Source: an uncultured Collinsella sp. (lineage in GTDB: Bacteria; Actinomycetota; Coriobacteriia; Coriobacteriales; Coriobacteriaceae). From it: a stretch of 31,562 nt of DNA. Each line of letters begins with the position of its first letter. Position 1 is the first letter of the stretch. Of this stretch, positions 1 through 8,482 are shown piece after piece. The DNA lies in the NCBI GenBank assembly GCA_958352845.1, contig CATWQC010000021.1:1-31562 (forward strand). Direction: 5' to 3'. A model generated the notes under the pieces. The model was not told where the DNA came from. It saw only the letters and a program-made list of their open reading frames with translations, and did not search any database. Made by a program: the position numbers and the translations under genes.

Positions 1-57
1 CGAGCGGGGGCTCCTATCTTTTTAGTGCCCTCGGATTGGGTCATAGTGTCTGTCGGA

Positions 58-95
58 AATGATCCGTTGGGGACGGAGGAAAACGGATCATTTTT
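58..95 (+). terminator. Intrinsic terminator of an upstream gene
   Basis: A perfect 11-bp stem (58-68 with 82-92) closes a 13-nt loop and runs straight into TTTTT, the classic form of a rho-independent terminator. It must belong to a gene lying left of the window. A second, looser hairpin (CTGGTGCA at 99-106 with TGCACCAG at 131-138) follows and has no clear role. Confidence 0.75.
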
Positions 96-173
96 ATCCT
101 GGTGCATTGGTGCAGGGGGCAGGTTTCCTTTGCACCAGTTTCTGTCGAGTCGGTGCTTCTTGCGGGTTGCCCG

Positions 174-179
174 TATAAT
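174..179 (+). promoter_or_regulatory. Probable -10 box of the tgt promoter
   Basis: TATAAT, a perfect -10 hexamer, lies 37 nt upstream of the tgt start. No good -35 hexamer sits at the usual distance. The short predicted leader contains AAGGAG as ribosome binding site and no structure resembling a preQ1 aptamer. Confidence 0.5.
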
Positions 180-216
180 GGTTTGCGTATGAACCGCAAC
201 CAAGGAGTTCCAGTTT

Positions 217-1356
<1,140 letters not shown>

Positions 1357-1505
1357 GGGCGGCGCGGGCGCTTGCAGAGCGCGGGCAACGGCAAGGGGCG
1401 AGCGCCGGCCGGTCATCACGTTCGCTAACACCGTGTGCACGACCGCTGACCGATAGCTTGCAAGCACTTGATACATCGTGGGTACCATACCGAGTAGTTG
1501 ATGTT

Positions 1506-1553
1506 CGGGCGGGTGTTTGGCGCATGGCGTCGACCCCGCCCGTTTTTCTTTTT
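1506..1553 (+). terminator. Terminator-like hairpin in front of the LOG gene
   Basis: CGGGCGGG (1506-1513) pairs with CCCGCCCG (1535-1542), followed by TTTTTCTTTTT. It looks like a strong intrinsic terminator, yet only about 16 nt separate it from the next start codon, leaving no room for a promoter. It either ends tgt transcripts with the next gene depending on readthrough, or acts as an attenuator in the next gene's leader. A weak promoter (TTGCAA near 1457, TACCAT near 1482) lies upstream of it. Confidence 0.7.
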
Positions 1554-1569
1554 CTCGATAGGAGCACCC

Positions 1570-2328
1570 ATGATTAAGAACGAGAATGTCGAGGGCGAGC
1601 CTGCCTACGACGAGACGTACCGCCGCGGCCCCGTGGTCATGCGCGGCCCCATGATTCCTAAGGACAACACCTACGCCAACCTGCTGGCGCCCGAGGAGTC
1701 GACCGACTGGTTGCATGCCGATCCGTGGCGCGTACTGCGCATCCAGGCCGAGTTTGTCGATGGCTTTGGCGCACTTGCCGAGTTAGGGCCTGCGGTGACC
1801 ATCTTCGGTAGTGCCCGTACGCCCAAGACCGATCCGCTCTACAAGGCGGCGCGCACGGTCGGCCGTAAGATTGCCCAGCGCGGCGTGGCGGTTATCACCG
1901 GTGGCGGCCCCGGCATCATGGAGGCGGCCAACAGGGGAGCGGCGAGCGTCAACGGCAAGTCAGTTGGTTTGGGCATTGAACTGCCGCACGAGCAGGGGCT
2001 CAACAAATACGTGAACCTCGGTATGGACTTCCGCTACTTCTTTGTGCGCAAGACCATGTTCGTCAAATACAGCTCGGGCGCTATCGTGTTTCCCGGCGGG
2101 TTTGGCACGCTCGACGAGATGTTCGAGGTGCTCACGCTGGTGCAAACGCACAAGGTCAAGCGCATGCCGCTTGTGCTGGTAGGCAGCGAGTACTGGCAGG
2201 GCCTGTTCGACTGGCTCAACGGCCCGGTGATGGATGCCGGTATGATCAGCCCGCTCGATCCCGAGCTCGTACACATCACCGACGACCTCAACGAGGCCGT
2301 TGACATTGCCCTGAGCGGGCTGATGTAG
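1570..2328 (+). CDS. LOG-family (TIGR00730) nucleotide phosphoribohydrolase
   Basis: Proteins of this family (plant LOG, bacterial YgdH/PpnN relatives) cleave the glycosidic bond of nucleoside 5'-monophosphates; in plants this releases active cytokinins. The 252-residue protein has the Rossmann-like fold's hallmark motifs: GGGPGIMEAANRGA in the first half and PGGFGTLDE, which carries the catalytic glutamate, in the second. An acidic N-terminal stretch of about 50 residues precedes the domain. ATG at 1570 is preferred over in-frame starts further upstream, because those would translate through the hairpin at 1506-1553, and a GGAG sequence lies just before 1570. The physiological substrate here is unknown; these genes are often wrongly called lysine decarboxylase. 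Confidence 0.88.
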   Translation: MIKNENVEGEPAYDETYRRGPVVMRGPMIPKDNTYANLLAPEESTDWLHADPWRVLRIQAEFVDGFGALAELGPAVTIFGSARTPKTDPLYKAARTVGRKIAQRGVAVITGGGPGIMEAANRGAASVNGKSVGLGIELPHEQGLNKYVNLGMDFRYFFVRKTMFVKYSSGAIVFPGGFGTLDEMFEVLTLVQTHKVKRMPLVLVGSEYWQGLFDWLNGPVMDAGMISPLDPELVHITDDLNEAVDIALSGLM

Positions 2329-2358
2329 ATCAATCGTGCCCACGCGACATGAATACGC

Positions 2359-2410
2359 ATGGCAATCTGATGTTATTTAACATCAGATTGCCATTTATAT
2401 TGGGTATACT
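2359..2410 (+). promoter_or_regulatory. Operator dyad and promoter of the toxin-antitoxin operon
   Basis: A perfect 17-bp inverted repeat (2359-2375 and 2378-2394, two-base centre) is followed by TATATT (2396) and TATACT (2405), either of which could be a -10 box. AT content is high here. RelB/DinJ antitoxins bind palindromes over their own promoter, so autoregulation is the natural reading. The hairpin could also help end transcription of the preceding gene, but no T-tract follows. Confidence 0.65.
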
Positions 2411-2440
2411 GGTGTAAAAACGAGGGCGAGGAGGTCGCAG

Positions 2441-2740
2441 ATGTCTACAGCAACAGTTAAGCCTACGACGGTTCGAATCGAAGAGGGGCTCAAGGAGCAG
2501 GCGACTGAGTTCTTGGATTCGGTCGGCCTCAGCCTCAATTCCTATCTCAATCTTGCCGTTCGGCAGCTGGTAAATCAGCGAAAGATTCCTTTTGAGATTG
2601 TAGGAAGGGCGGAGGTGCCCAACGAGGCGACGAGGCGTGCCATGGTGATCGCCGAGGCTCATGAGTTGGGGATTTTGCCGGACGATAGCCCGTCATTCAA
2701 TAACGCTGATGAGCTTATGTCATTCCTCGATGAGGAATAG
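2441..2740 (+). CDS. RelB/DinJ-family antitoxin
   Basis: This 99-residue protein begins with a ribbon-helix-helix segment (TVRIEEGLKEQATEFLDSVG, then LSLNSYLNLAVRQLV, roughly residues 8-47), as in DinJ antitoxins. The acidic, probably disordered C-terminal half should wrap and neutralise the partner toxin. The toxin gene starts two bases after this gene's stop codon, so the two are cotranscribed and probably translationally coupled. A GAGGAGG-type ribosome binding site precedes the start. Expected role: autorepressor together with the toxin through the upstream dyad. Antitoxin family is clear from fold signature and context; the exact subfamily is inferred. Confidence 0.88.
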   Translation: MSTATVKPTTVRIEEGLKEQATEFLDSVGLSLNSYLNLAVRQLVNQRKIPFEIVGRAEVPNEATRRAMVIAEAHELGILPDDSPSFNNADELMSFLDEE

Positions 2741-2742
2741 CG

Positions 2743-3051
2743 ATGTTCGAGATTAAAGTCGAGGCTCAATTTAAGGTGGACTACAAACGAACGATGCGCA
2801 TGCATCCGCAGCTAAAAAGTGAGTTTAAAGCGGCGGTTGCAGAGCTTGTGGCCCATGGGTCACTTCCGGCGGAGTATGGCGCCCACGAGCTCTCAAACCC
2901 GGGCGGAAACTACAACGGCCACATCGATTTCCACCTATCCGATGGCTTGGTCGATGTGGTCGTTCTTTATCTTCCCCATAAGACTAACCCAGTGATTAGG
3001 CTGGTGAGAATGGGCACTCATCAGGAGCTGTTTCAGGGTCCGCTGGGCTGA
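2743..3051 (+). CDS. YafQ-family mRNA interferase toxin
   Basis: YafQ toxins are RelE-fold ribonucleases that cut mRNA on the ribosome. The 102-residue length fits. Family features visible are the basic N-terminal helix region (FKVDYKRTMRMHPQLK), a central AHELS with histidine, GHIDFHLSDGLVDVVVLY, and the C-terminal motif VRMGTHQELF, matching the conserved GTHxxLF end of YafQ in which His and Phe contribute to catalysis. The gene is intact and in frame, so the toxin is probably functional. It ends just before a palindromic repeat shared with another site in the window. Base composition is somewhat less GC-rich than the neighbours, consistent with a mobile module. Confidence 0.9.
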   Translation: MFEIKVEAQFKVDYKRTMRMHPQLKSEFKAAVAELVAHGSLPAEYGAHELSNPGGNYNGHIDFHLSDGLVDVVVLYLPHKTNPVIRLVRMGTHQELFQGPLG

Positions 3052-3064
3052 TCGCCGATTTCCA

Positions 3065-3131
3065 AGTTGCGGTGGAATAGGGATTGATTTGCGGCTGATA
3101 AGCCAAAAACAGTCCCTATTCCACCGCAACT
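3065..3131. repeat. Palindromic intergenic repeat, copy 1
   Basis: A perfect 19-bp inverted repeat (3065-3083 and 3113-3131) with a small inner GGCT/AGCC stem, between the convergent yafQ and degV genes. Its outer arm, AAGTTGCGGTGGAATAG, recurs exactly at 6337. There is no long T-run, so it may serve as a bidirectional stop or be a dispersed REP-like element. Confidence 0.8.
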
Positions 3132-3144
3132 GATGTGGGCGTCC

Positions 3145-4005
3145 CTAGTGAGTTGGCTGGTAGCGGGGGCAGTAGCTGATGGCGATGGCATCGACGCCTA
3201 CATGGGTGGCGATGGTGCAGCCGATGGGGCCGGTGCCGGCGTCTACATAGTCTTGGCCTGCGAGCGCTTGGCTGACGAGCTCCTGCTCCTCGGCGGCGCC
3301 GGTCGTGAGCACGCGCACGCTGGAGCCCGGGTGCTCGGCCAAAAATGCGAGGCAATCGGCTATGGTGTTGGCGACGATGCGCTTGGCGCCGCGGCCCTTT
3401 TTGATGGCCTTGATCTCGCCCGATTTCCACTCCGGCGAAACGGCCAGGCGAATGTTGAGCATCTGGGTGAGCTGGCCGGCGAGTTTAGGTGCGCGGCCGT
3501 TCTTAACGAGGTTCTCGAGCGTGCGGGGAATCAGCAGCAGGTGGGCGTCGGGCAGCGTCGCGCGGATCTGCGCCTCGGTCTCGTCCAGGCTGTGGCCGTC
3601 CTCGCGCATGGCCAGCGCGTACTCCACCAGCAGGCCCTCGGCACCCGAGCCGGTGCGCGAGTCGATGCAGCGCACGTCGAGCTCGTGTGTTTCGGCCGTC
3701 AGGCTGGCGTTGGCATAGCAGGCGGACCACTCGCTGCACAGCGAGATAAAGATGGCGCTGTCGTGGCCGTCGGCGAGCACGCGGTCAAAGAGTGCCTTGA
3801 ACTCGCCGGCGCTCGGCTGCGAGGTGTGCGGCAGTTGCTCGGAACCGGCCATGCGGGCGACGTACTCCTGGGCGGTAATCTGCACCTGGTCGAGCAGGTC
3901 CTCGCCCTCGATAATCACATGCAGCGGAATCACGTAAATGCCGAGCTCTTGAGCGTGGGCGGGGGAGATGTCCGACGTGGAGTCGGTTATGATGGCAAAA
4001 GACAT
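3145..4005 (-). CDS. DegV-family fatty-acid-binding protein
   Basis: DegV/FakB proteins bind a fatty acid and, in Firmicutes, present it to a kinase (FakA) for phosphorylation and phospholipid synthesis. The 286-residue protein opens with FAIITDSTSD, carries the HTSQPSAGEF segment whose Thr/Ser positions line the acyl carboxylate site, and ends with a conserved GCTIATHVGVDAIAI region. The start at 4005 is chosen because AAAGGTG lies just upstream; an in-frame ATG 19 codons earlier would add an Arg-rich tail not typical of the family. No fakA-like gene is in the window. Ligand and pathway here are inferred from family only. Confidence 0.9.
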   Translation of the reverse strand: MSFAIITDSTSDISPAHAQELGIYVIPLHVIIEGEDLLDQVQITAQEYVARMAGSEQLPHTSQPSAGEFKALFDRVLADGHDSAIFISLCSEWSACYANASLTAETHELDVRCIDSRTGSGAEGLLVEYALAMREDGHSLDETEAQIRATLPDAHLLLIPRTLENLVKNGRAPKLAGQLTQMLNIRLAVSPEWKSGEIKAIKKGRGAKRIVANTIADCLAFLAEHPGSSVRVLTTGAAEEQELVSQALAGQDYVDAGTGPIGCTIATHVGVDAIAISYCPRYQPTH

Positions 4006-4061
4006 AATTGCACCTTTCGTTGGGGCGCGACGGCGCCGCCTTCTGAGAGCAAAGTGCGACA

Positions 4062-4113
4062 AGTATAGTGGAGTCGTTCCACATTTCTAGGTTCAATTGT
4101 TGAATAGTCAACA
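4062..4113. promoter_or_regulatory. Divergent promoter region between degV and the HAD gene
   Basis: On the minus strand TATACT (4062-4067) is a good -10 box about 57 nt before degV, though its -35 is weak. A small perfect dyad, TGTTGA-ATAG-TCAACA (4098-4113), sits between the divergent genes and could be a regulator site or chance. The region is noticeably AT-rich. Confidence 0.35.
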
Positions 4114-4161
4114 GTTTGAAGTGTCGGTGTGGAAATCGTCAACTGGGGAAGAGGGATGCCG

Positions 4162-4824
4162 ATGGAGGCGCTGGAGATATGCAAGCGGCCGGTCGTGTTG
4201 TTCGATTTTGACGGCACGGTGGCCGATACGGGTCGGGCGGTGATGACCTCGACGCGCAAGACGCTGGCTGCACGCGGGTTTTCGGAGGCGCAGATGGGTG
4301 ACCTGCGTCGCATGATCGGGCCGCCCCTGTGGAAGAGTTTTCACGACTTTTATGGCTTCTCCCGCGAGGAGTCGCTTGTGGTGGCCGACGAGTACCGCGC
4401 CTTTTTTGACGAGCTGGGACCGGAGGAGTATCCCGTGTTTGACGGGATCCCCGAGCTGCTGGATGGGTTGGTCGCCCAGGGCAAGCGCTTGGCCGTGGCG
4501 ACGTCGCGCATGGAGGCAAAGTGCGTTGACATGGTGGGAGAGCTGGGACTTTCTCAGTTTGAGGCGGTGGTTGGCATGAATCCGCCGCAGGGGCGCGAGA
4601 CCAAGGCCGATTCGGTCCGCGACGCGTTGGCGGCCTTGGGTGCGGCCGCGGGCGATGCCGTGATGATCGGCGATCGCTTTAACGACGTCGAGGGCGCGCA
4701 CGCGATGAGCGTGCCGTGCATTGGTATCTATTCGGGCGCGGCGGCGCCGGGCGAGCACGAGGCGGCGGGTGCCGATGCAGTGGTGCACTCGGTGGCCGAG
4801 CTTGCTAAACTTTTCGCTATATAA
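4162..4824 (+). CDS. HAD-family hydrolase, phosphoglycolate-phosphatase-like
   Basis: A 220-residue HAD phosphatase of the Gph/PGMB type (subclass I cap). Motif I is FDFDGTVADTG near residues 13-23, with the nucleophile and general-acid aspartates. Motif II is around VATSRM, the motif III lysine follows in the ETKAD stretch, and motif IV is GDRFNDVEGA. Three in-frame starts compete: GTG 4129, ATG 4156 and ATG 4162. The AAGAGGG sequence at 4149-4155 gives best spacing to 4162. Substrate cannot be deduced; relatives hydrolyse phosphoglycolate, sugar phosphates or pyrophosphate. It is followed 54 nt later by the dipeptidase gene on the same strand. Confidence 0.85.
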   Translation: MEALEICKRPVVLFDFDGTVADTGRAVMTSTRKTLAARGFSEAQMGDLRRMIGPPLWKSFHDFYGFSREESLVVADEYRAFFDELGPEEYPVFDGIPELLDGLVAQGKRLAVATSRMEAKCVDMVGELGLSQFEAVVGMNPPQGRETKADSVRDALAALGAAAGDAVMIGDRFNDVEGAHAMSVPCIGIYSGAAAPGEHEAAGADAVVHSVAELAKLFAI

Positions 4825-4878
4825 GTATTTGATGTGAGGGGCGGGCACGCTCGCCGCTCATTGGTAAGGAGGTCGTCC

Positions 4879-6315
4879 ATGAATCAGGTGGAGCAGAGCG
4901 TTGCCGAGTATGTCGACGAGGTCTGGGAGGATGTCGTCGCCGATATCGAGCAGCTGGTGAGCTATCCGTCCGTGGCCGTTGCTGCCGATGCGGAGCCCGG
5001 CGCGCCGTTTGGCCGCCCGGTCCGTGACGCGCTCGATTGCGCGCTCGGCATTGCGCAAAAGCTCGGCTATCAAACGAGCGACGACGATGGGTATGTGGGA
5101 ATCGCCGATATCCCGGGTCGCGGCGACAAGCAGCTCGCGACCATCTGCCACGTGGACGTGGTGCCCGCCGGCCCCGGCTGGAACACCGACCCGTTTGCGA
5201 TGGAGCGTCGCGAGGGCTGGCTGCTCGGCCGTGGCGTGATTGATGACAAGGGTCCGGCGGTGTTGTCGCTCTACGCCGGTGCCTACCTGCTCAAGCACGG
5301 CATTGTGCCGCGCTATACCTTCCGCGCGCTGCTGGGCTGCGATGAGGAAGTGGGCATGTCCGACGTTCACCATTATCTGGAGAACCACGCAGACCCTGAC
5401 TTTTTGTTTACGCCCGATGCCGAGTTCCCGGTCTGCAATGCCGAGAAGGGCCAGTTTGGGGCGACGTTTGTGAGCCCCAAGATCGACGGCGGGCGCATTG
5501 TGTCCTGGAGCGGTGCCGAGGCGAGCAACGCCATTCCGTCGCAGTCCATCTGCGAGCTCGCGATTGCCGCCGATGAGCTGCCGGCGCCCGTTGAGAACGC
5601 CGACCGCCTGGAGATCACGGCGCTTGATAACGGGCATGCGCAGATTTTCGCCCACGGTATTGGCGGCCACGCTTCGATGCCTGAGGGCACCATCAACGCC
5701 GTCGGCCTGATCGTGGCGTATCTGCGCGAGGCCGAGGACGCGTTTGGTGCACGCGACGAGCGTCTGCTGACGCCTGCCGAGCACGAGTTCGTCAAGTTCC
5801 TGGCCTTTGTGCATGCGGATGCCTATGGCCGCGGCCTAGGTATCGATGCGACGAGTCCGGCGTTTGGCCCGCTTACCTGCAACGCTGGAGTCATCCGCGT
5901 GGCGGATGGCCATATTGAGCAGGTCATCGACGTGCGCTTCCCCGACAGTACGAGTGCCGATACCATCCGCGAGCAGCTCGACCCGCTCGTGGGCCGTTTT
6001 GGCGTGACGTGTCAGCTGGGTCGCGCTAAGGTGCCGTTCTCGGTGTCTGCCGACGATCCGGCCGTGAAGGCGCTTATCGATACCTATAACGAGTTCACCG
6101 GCAAGCATGCTGGGCCCTTTGCCATGGGCGGCGGCACGTACGCGCGCAACTTTGCCCGCGCCGTCTCGTTTGGCCCCGAGGAGACCGGCCTGGAGCTGCC
6201 CTCGTGGGGCGGCCAGATGCACGGCCCCAACGAGTGCGCCAACGAGGAACAGCTCAAGCAGGCGCTCAAGATCTATATTGTTGCGATCCTCCGTTTGAAT
6301 GAATTAGAGCTTTAA
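4879..6315 (+). CDS. M20 family dipeptidase, PepV-like
   Basis: PepV-type enzymes are dizinc aminopeptidases that split dipeptides in the cytoplasm. The 478-residue protein is close to PepV length and holds the full metal site: H91 in ICHVDVV (with D93 assisting), D122 in GVIDDKGP bridging the metals, catalytic E156 with metal ligand E157 in CDEEVG, D180 in TPDAEFP and H448 in HGPNE. The inserted lid domain lies between. Start is set by a strong AAGGAGG at 4866-4872; an earlier in-frame ATG at 4834 lacks one. No signal peptide. A gap of about 290 nt carrying a palindromic repeat separates it from the pst operon. Confidence 0.93.
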   Translation: MNQVEQSVAEYVDEVWEDVVADIEQLVSYPSVAVAADAEPGAPFGRPVRDALDCALGIAQKLGYQTSDDDGYVGIADIPGRGDKQLATICHVDVVPAGPGWNTDPFAMERREGWLLGRGVIDDKGPAVLSLYAGAYLLKHGIVPRYTFRALLGCDEEVGMSDVHHYLENHADPDFLFTPDAEFPVCNAEKGQFGATFVSPKIDGGRIVSWSGAEASNAIPSQSICELAIAADELPAPVENADRLEITALDNGHAQIFAHGIGGHASMPEGTINAVGLIVAYLREAEDAFGARDERLLTPAEHEFVKFLAFVHADAYGRGLGIDATSPAFGPLTCNAGVIRVADGHIEQVIDVRFPDSTSADTIREQLDPLVGRFGVTCQLGRAKVPFSVSADDPAVKALIDTYNEFTGKHAGPFAMGGGTYARNFARAVSFGPEETGLELPSWGGQMHGPNECANEEQLKQALKIYIVAILRLNELEL

Positions 6316-6336
6316 GGTCTCGCGGTTTCCCAATCT

Positions 6337-6405
6337 AAGTTGCGGTGGAATAGTTCCTAGAATGGGCCATTTGATGGCCAAGCAGGAACTATTTCACCGC
6401 AACTT
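6337..6405. repeat. Palindromic intergenic repeat, copy 2
   Basis: Arms 6337-6358 and 6384-6405 pair over 22 bp with one G-T wobble. Inside, GGCCAT-TTG-ATGGCC (6365-6379) forms a second stem. The outer 17 bases match copy 1 at 3064 exactly, while the centre differs. A TTTGTTTTTA tract follows, so on the plus strand it could terminate the dipeptidase transcript. The remaining 200 nt up to pstS hold no gene and no PHO box that I can recognise. Confidence 0.8.
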
Positions 6406-6609
6406 TGTTTTTATTGGTGTAAAAGGCGGGTCATGCTTGGTGGCGGGTTTGTTATTCGTTTGTAAAGGCCGTGCTGCGCTTGCGGTAAGGGTCTATCAAA
6501 TGCCCGTAAGAAACCGTAGTTGGCGCGGACGCTGCCCGGTCGGGGCCGTATCTTTCCAAACAGCAAAGCGGGTGGGGTGCCCGCGAGTCGCATGTATGAA
6601 AGGAAGATC

Positions 6610-7548
6610 ATGCTCGATCAGGCTTATTCTCGTCGTCAGTTCCTCGGCCTCGCTGGTGGTTTTGCCAGCATCGTCGGTCTCGGTCTCGTTGGTTGCGGCG
6701 GCTCCGGCGCATCCGATGCCGCCGACAAGGGTAGCGCCGCTGCTGCCGAGTCCGTCTCCGGCGAGGTGACTTACGACGGTGCCTCTTCGTTCCAGGCTCT
6801 CGTCGAGGCCGCTGCCGAGAAGTTCATGGACGCCAACCCCGATGTCTCCGTCTCCGGCTCGGGTAACGGTTCGGGCAAGGGCCTGACCGCTGTTGCCGCC
6901 GGCACCGTCACCATCGGCAACTCCGACGTCTTCGCCGAGACCAAGCTCGAGGCCGACCAGGTCAAGAACCTCGTCGACCACGAGGTTGCCGTCGTGGGCA
7001 TGGGCCCCGTCGTTTCCAAGAACGTGACGGTCGACGACCTGTCCCTCGAGCAGCTCAAGGGTATCTTCTCCGGTCAGATTACCAACTGGAAGGAGGTCGG
7101 CGGCGACGACGCCACCATCGTCGTCCTCAACCGCAAGGCCGGCTCCGGCACCCGCGCCACCTTCGAGGCCGCCGTCTTTGGCGACGAGGCCGTCGACTTT
7201 AAGGGCGATGCCGAGCTCGACAAGTCCGGCGACGTCCAGACTCAGATGGGCAGTACCGACAACGCCATCTCCTACCTCGACTTCTCGCACTTCGATGACT
7301 CCAAGTTCAACGCCATCAAAGTCGAGGGCGTCGAGCCCAAGAGCAAGAACGTCACCGACGACTCTTTCAAGATCTGGGCTACCGAGCACATGTACTGCTC
7401 CAAGGACGCCGACGAGGCCACCAAGGCCTTCCTGGAGTTTATGCTCTCCGACGACGTTCAGGGCAAGCTCGTCGAGGAGCAGGGCTTTATCCCCGTCTCT
7501 GCCATGAAGGTCGTCAAGGACGCCAGCGGCAAGGTCTCTGCTAAATAA
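6610..7548 (+). CDS. pstS: Phosphate ABC transporter substrate-binding lipoprotein
   Basis: PstS captures phosphate outside the membrane and hands it to PstCA. The 312-residue protein begins SRRQFLGLAGG, a twin-arginine-type signal, and reaches a lipobox-like LVGC at about residues 27-30, so it is probably a Tat-exported lipoprotein. The mature part has PstS features: GSGNGSGKGL, the SDVFAE loop, VSKNVTVDDLSLEQLKGIFSG, and the RKAGSGTRATFE phosphate-binding turn. GAAAGGAAG precedes the chosen ATG; in-frame starts further upstream lack such a site and would bury the signal. It is the first gene of pstSCAB. Regulation by phosphate limitation is expected but no operator was recognised. Confidence 0.95.
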   Translation: MLDQAYSRRQFLGLAGGFASIVGLGLVGCGGSGASDAADKGSAAAAESVSGEVTYDGASSFQALVEAAAEKFMDANPDVSVSGSGNGSGKGLTAVAAGTVTIGNSDVFAETKLEADQVKNLVDHEVAVVGMGPVVSKNVTVDDLSLEQLKGIFSGQITNWKEVGGDDATIVVLNRKAGSGTRATFEAAVFGDEAVDFKGDAELDKSGDVQTQMGSTDNAISYLDFSHFDDSKFNAIKVEGVEPKSKNVTDDSFKIWATEHMYCSKDADEATKAFLEFMLSDDVQGKLVEEQGFIPVSAMKVVKDASGKVSAK

Positions 7549-7573
7549 GTAATCGCCCCCGGAAAGGTTTGCA

Positions 7574-8482
7574 ATGGCAAAACAGCTGCCAAAGCGCGAC
7601 CTTGAGAACGTGGGCCTGGGCGTCACGGGCGCGTGCGTAGCGCTCGTGACGCTTGTCGTTGCCGCGCTCATCTTTATGGTCGCCCAAAAGGGCCTCTCGG
7701 CTTTTGTCAAGGACGGCGTCTCGGTCGTCGAGTTTTTCACCGGCACCAAGTGGGACCTGGCCAACACAGCCGAAAACGGCCTGCCCTATACCGGCGCCCT
7801 GCCCCTGATCGTCACCTCGTTTGCGGTCATGGTGCTCTCCACGCTTATCGCGCTGCCCATCGCCATCGGCTCTGCCATCTTTGCGGTCGAGATTAGCCCT
7901 AAGTTTGGCTCTAAGATCTTTCAGCCGCTCATTGAGCTTTTGACCGGCATCCCCTCGGTCGTCTTTGGCCTGATCGGTTTTCACGTGGTCGTCGGTCTTA
8001 TGAAGAGCGTTTTCCACGTGAGCACGGGCCTGGGCATCTTGCCCGGCGCCATCGTGCTGGCGGTCATGACTCTGCCGACGATGACCACGCTTTCGGTCGA
8101 TGGCTTGCGCGCCGTGCCCGACGGCTACCGCCAGGGCTCGCTCGCGCTGGGCTACACCCGCTGGCAGACCATCTGGCACGTGGTGCTCAAGTCCGCCATG
8201 CCGTCGCTCATGACCGCGGTTATCTTGGGCATGACCCGCGCCTTTGGCGAGACGCTCGCCGTGCGCATGGTCATCGGCGGCATCGAGGCCATGCCGACGT
8301 CGCTGCTGTCGCCGGCGTCCACCATCACCACCACGCTCACCACGTCCATGGCAGTCTATGCCGAGGGCTCGGCCCAAGACGATGTTCTGTGGGCGCTCGG
8401 CCTGCTGCTGATGGGCATGAGTCTCATCTTCATCCTGATCATCCACCTTATCGGCCGCAAGGGGGCGAAGGCTCGTGGCTAG
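7574..8482 (+). CDS. pstC: Phosphate ABC transporter permease PstC
   Basis: One of the two membrane subunits forming the phosphate channel. The 302-residue protein shows about six hydrophobic helices, starting with LGVTGACVALVTLVVAALIFMVAQ. The EAA-type coupling loop (RAVPDGYRQGSLALGYTRWQTIWHV split around residues 178-203) contacts PstB. GGAAAGG sits before the ATG. The next gene, pstA, overlaps this one by eight bases, indicating coupled translation. The typical PstC segment LTGIPSVVFGLIGF is present. Confidence 0.95.
   Translation: MAKQLPKRDLENVGLGVTGACVALVTLVVAALIFMVAQKGLSAFVKDGVSVVEFFTGTKWDLANTAENGLPYTGALPLIVTSFAVMVLSTLIALPIAIGSAIFAVEISPKFGSKIFQPLIELLTGIPSVVFGLIGFHVVVGLMKSVFHVSTGLGILPGAIVLAVMTLPTMTTLSVDGLRAVPDGYRQGSLALGYTRWQTIWHVVLKSAMPSLMTAVILGMTRAFGETLAVRMVIGGIEAMPTSLLSPASTITTTLTTSMAVYAEGSAQDDVLWALGLLLMGMSLIFILIIHLIGRKGAKARG

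Noticed and set aside
99..216. preQ1 riboswitch in the tgt leader
   Set aside because: The hairpin at 99-138 lies upstream of the -10 box and no preQ1 aptamer consensus or sequestering structure is visible in the leader.
1357..1505. Small gene between tgt and the LOG gene
   Set aside because: No frame with start, ribosome binding site and plausible composition; only promoter-like sequences.
6496..7767. Long open frame (423 codons) on the strand opposite pstS-pstC
   Set aside because: It is antisense to a clearly coding pstS with typical motifs; its composition (Gly/Val/Asp/Leu-rich) is what high-GC3 genes yield in the complementary frame, and it has no recognisable domain.
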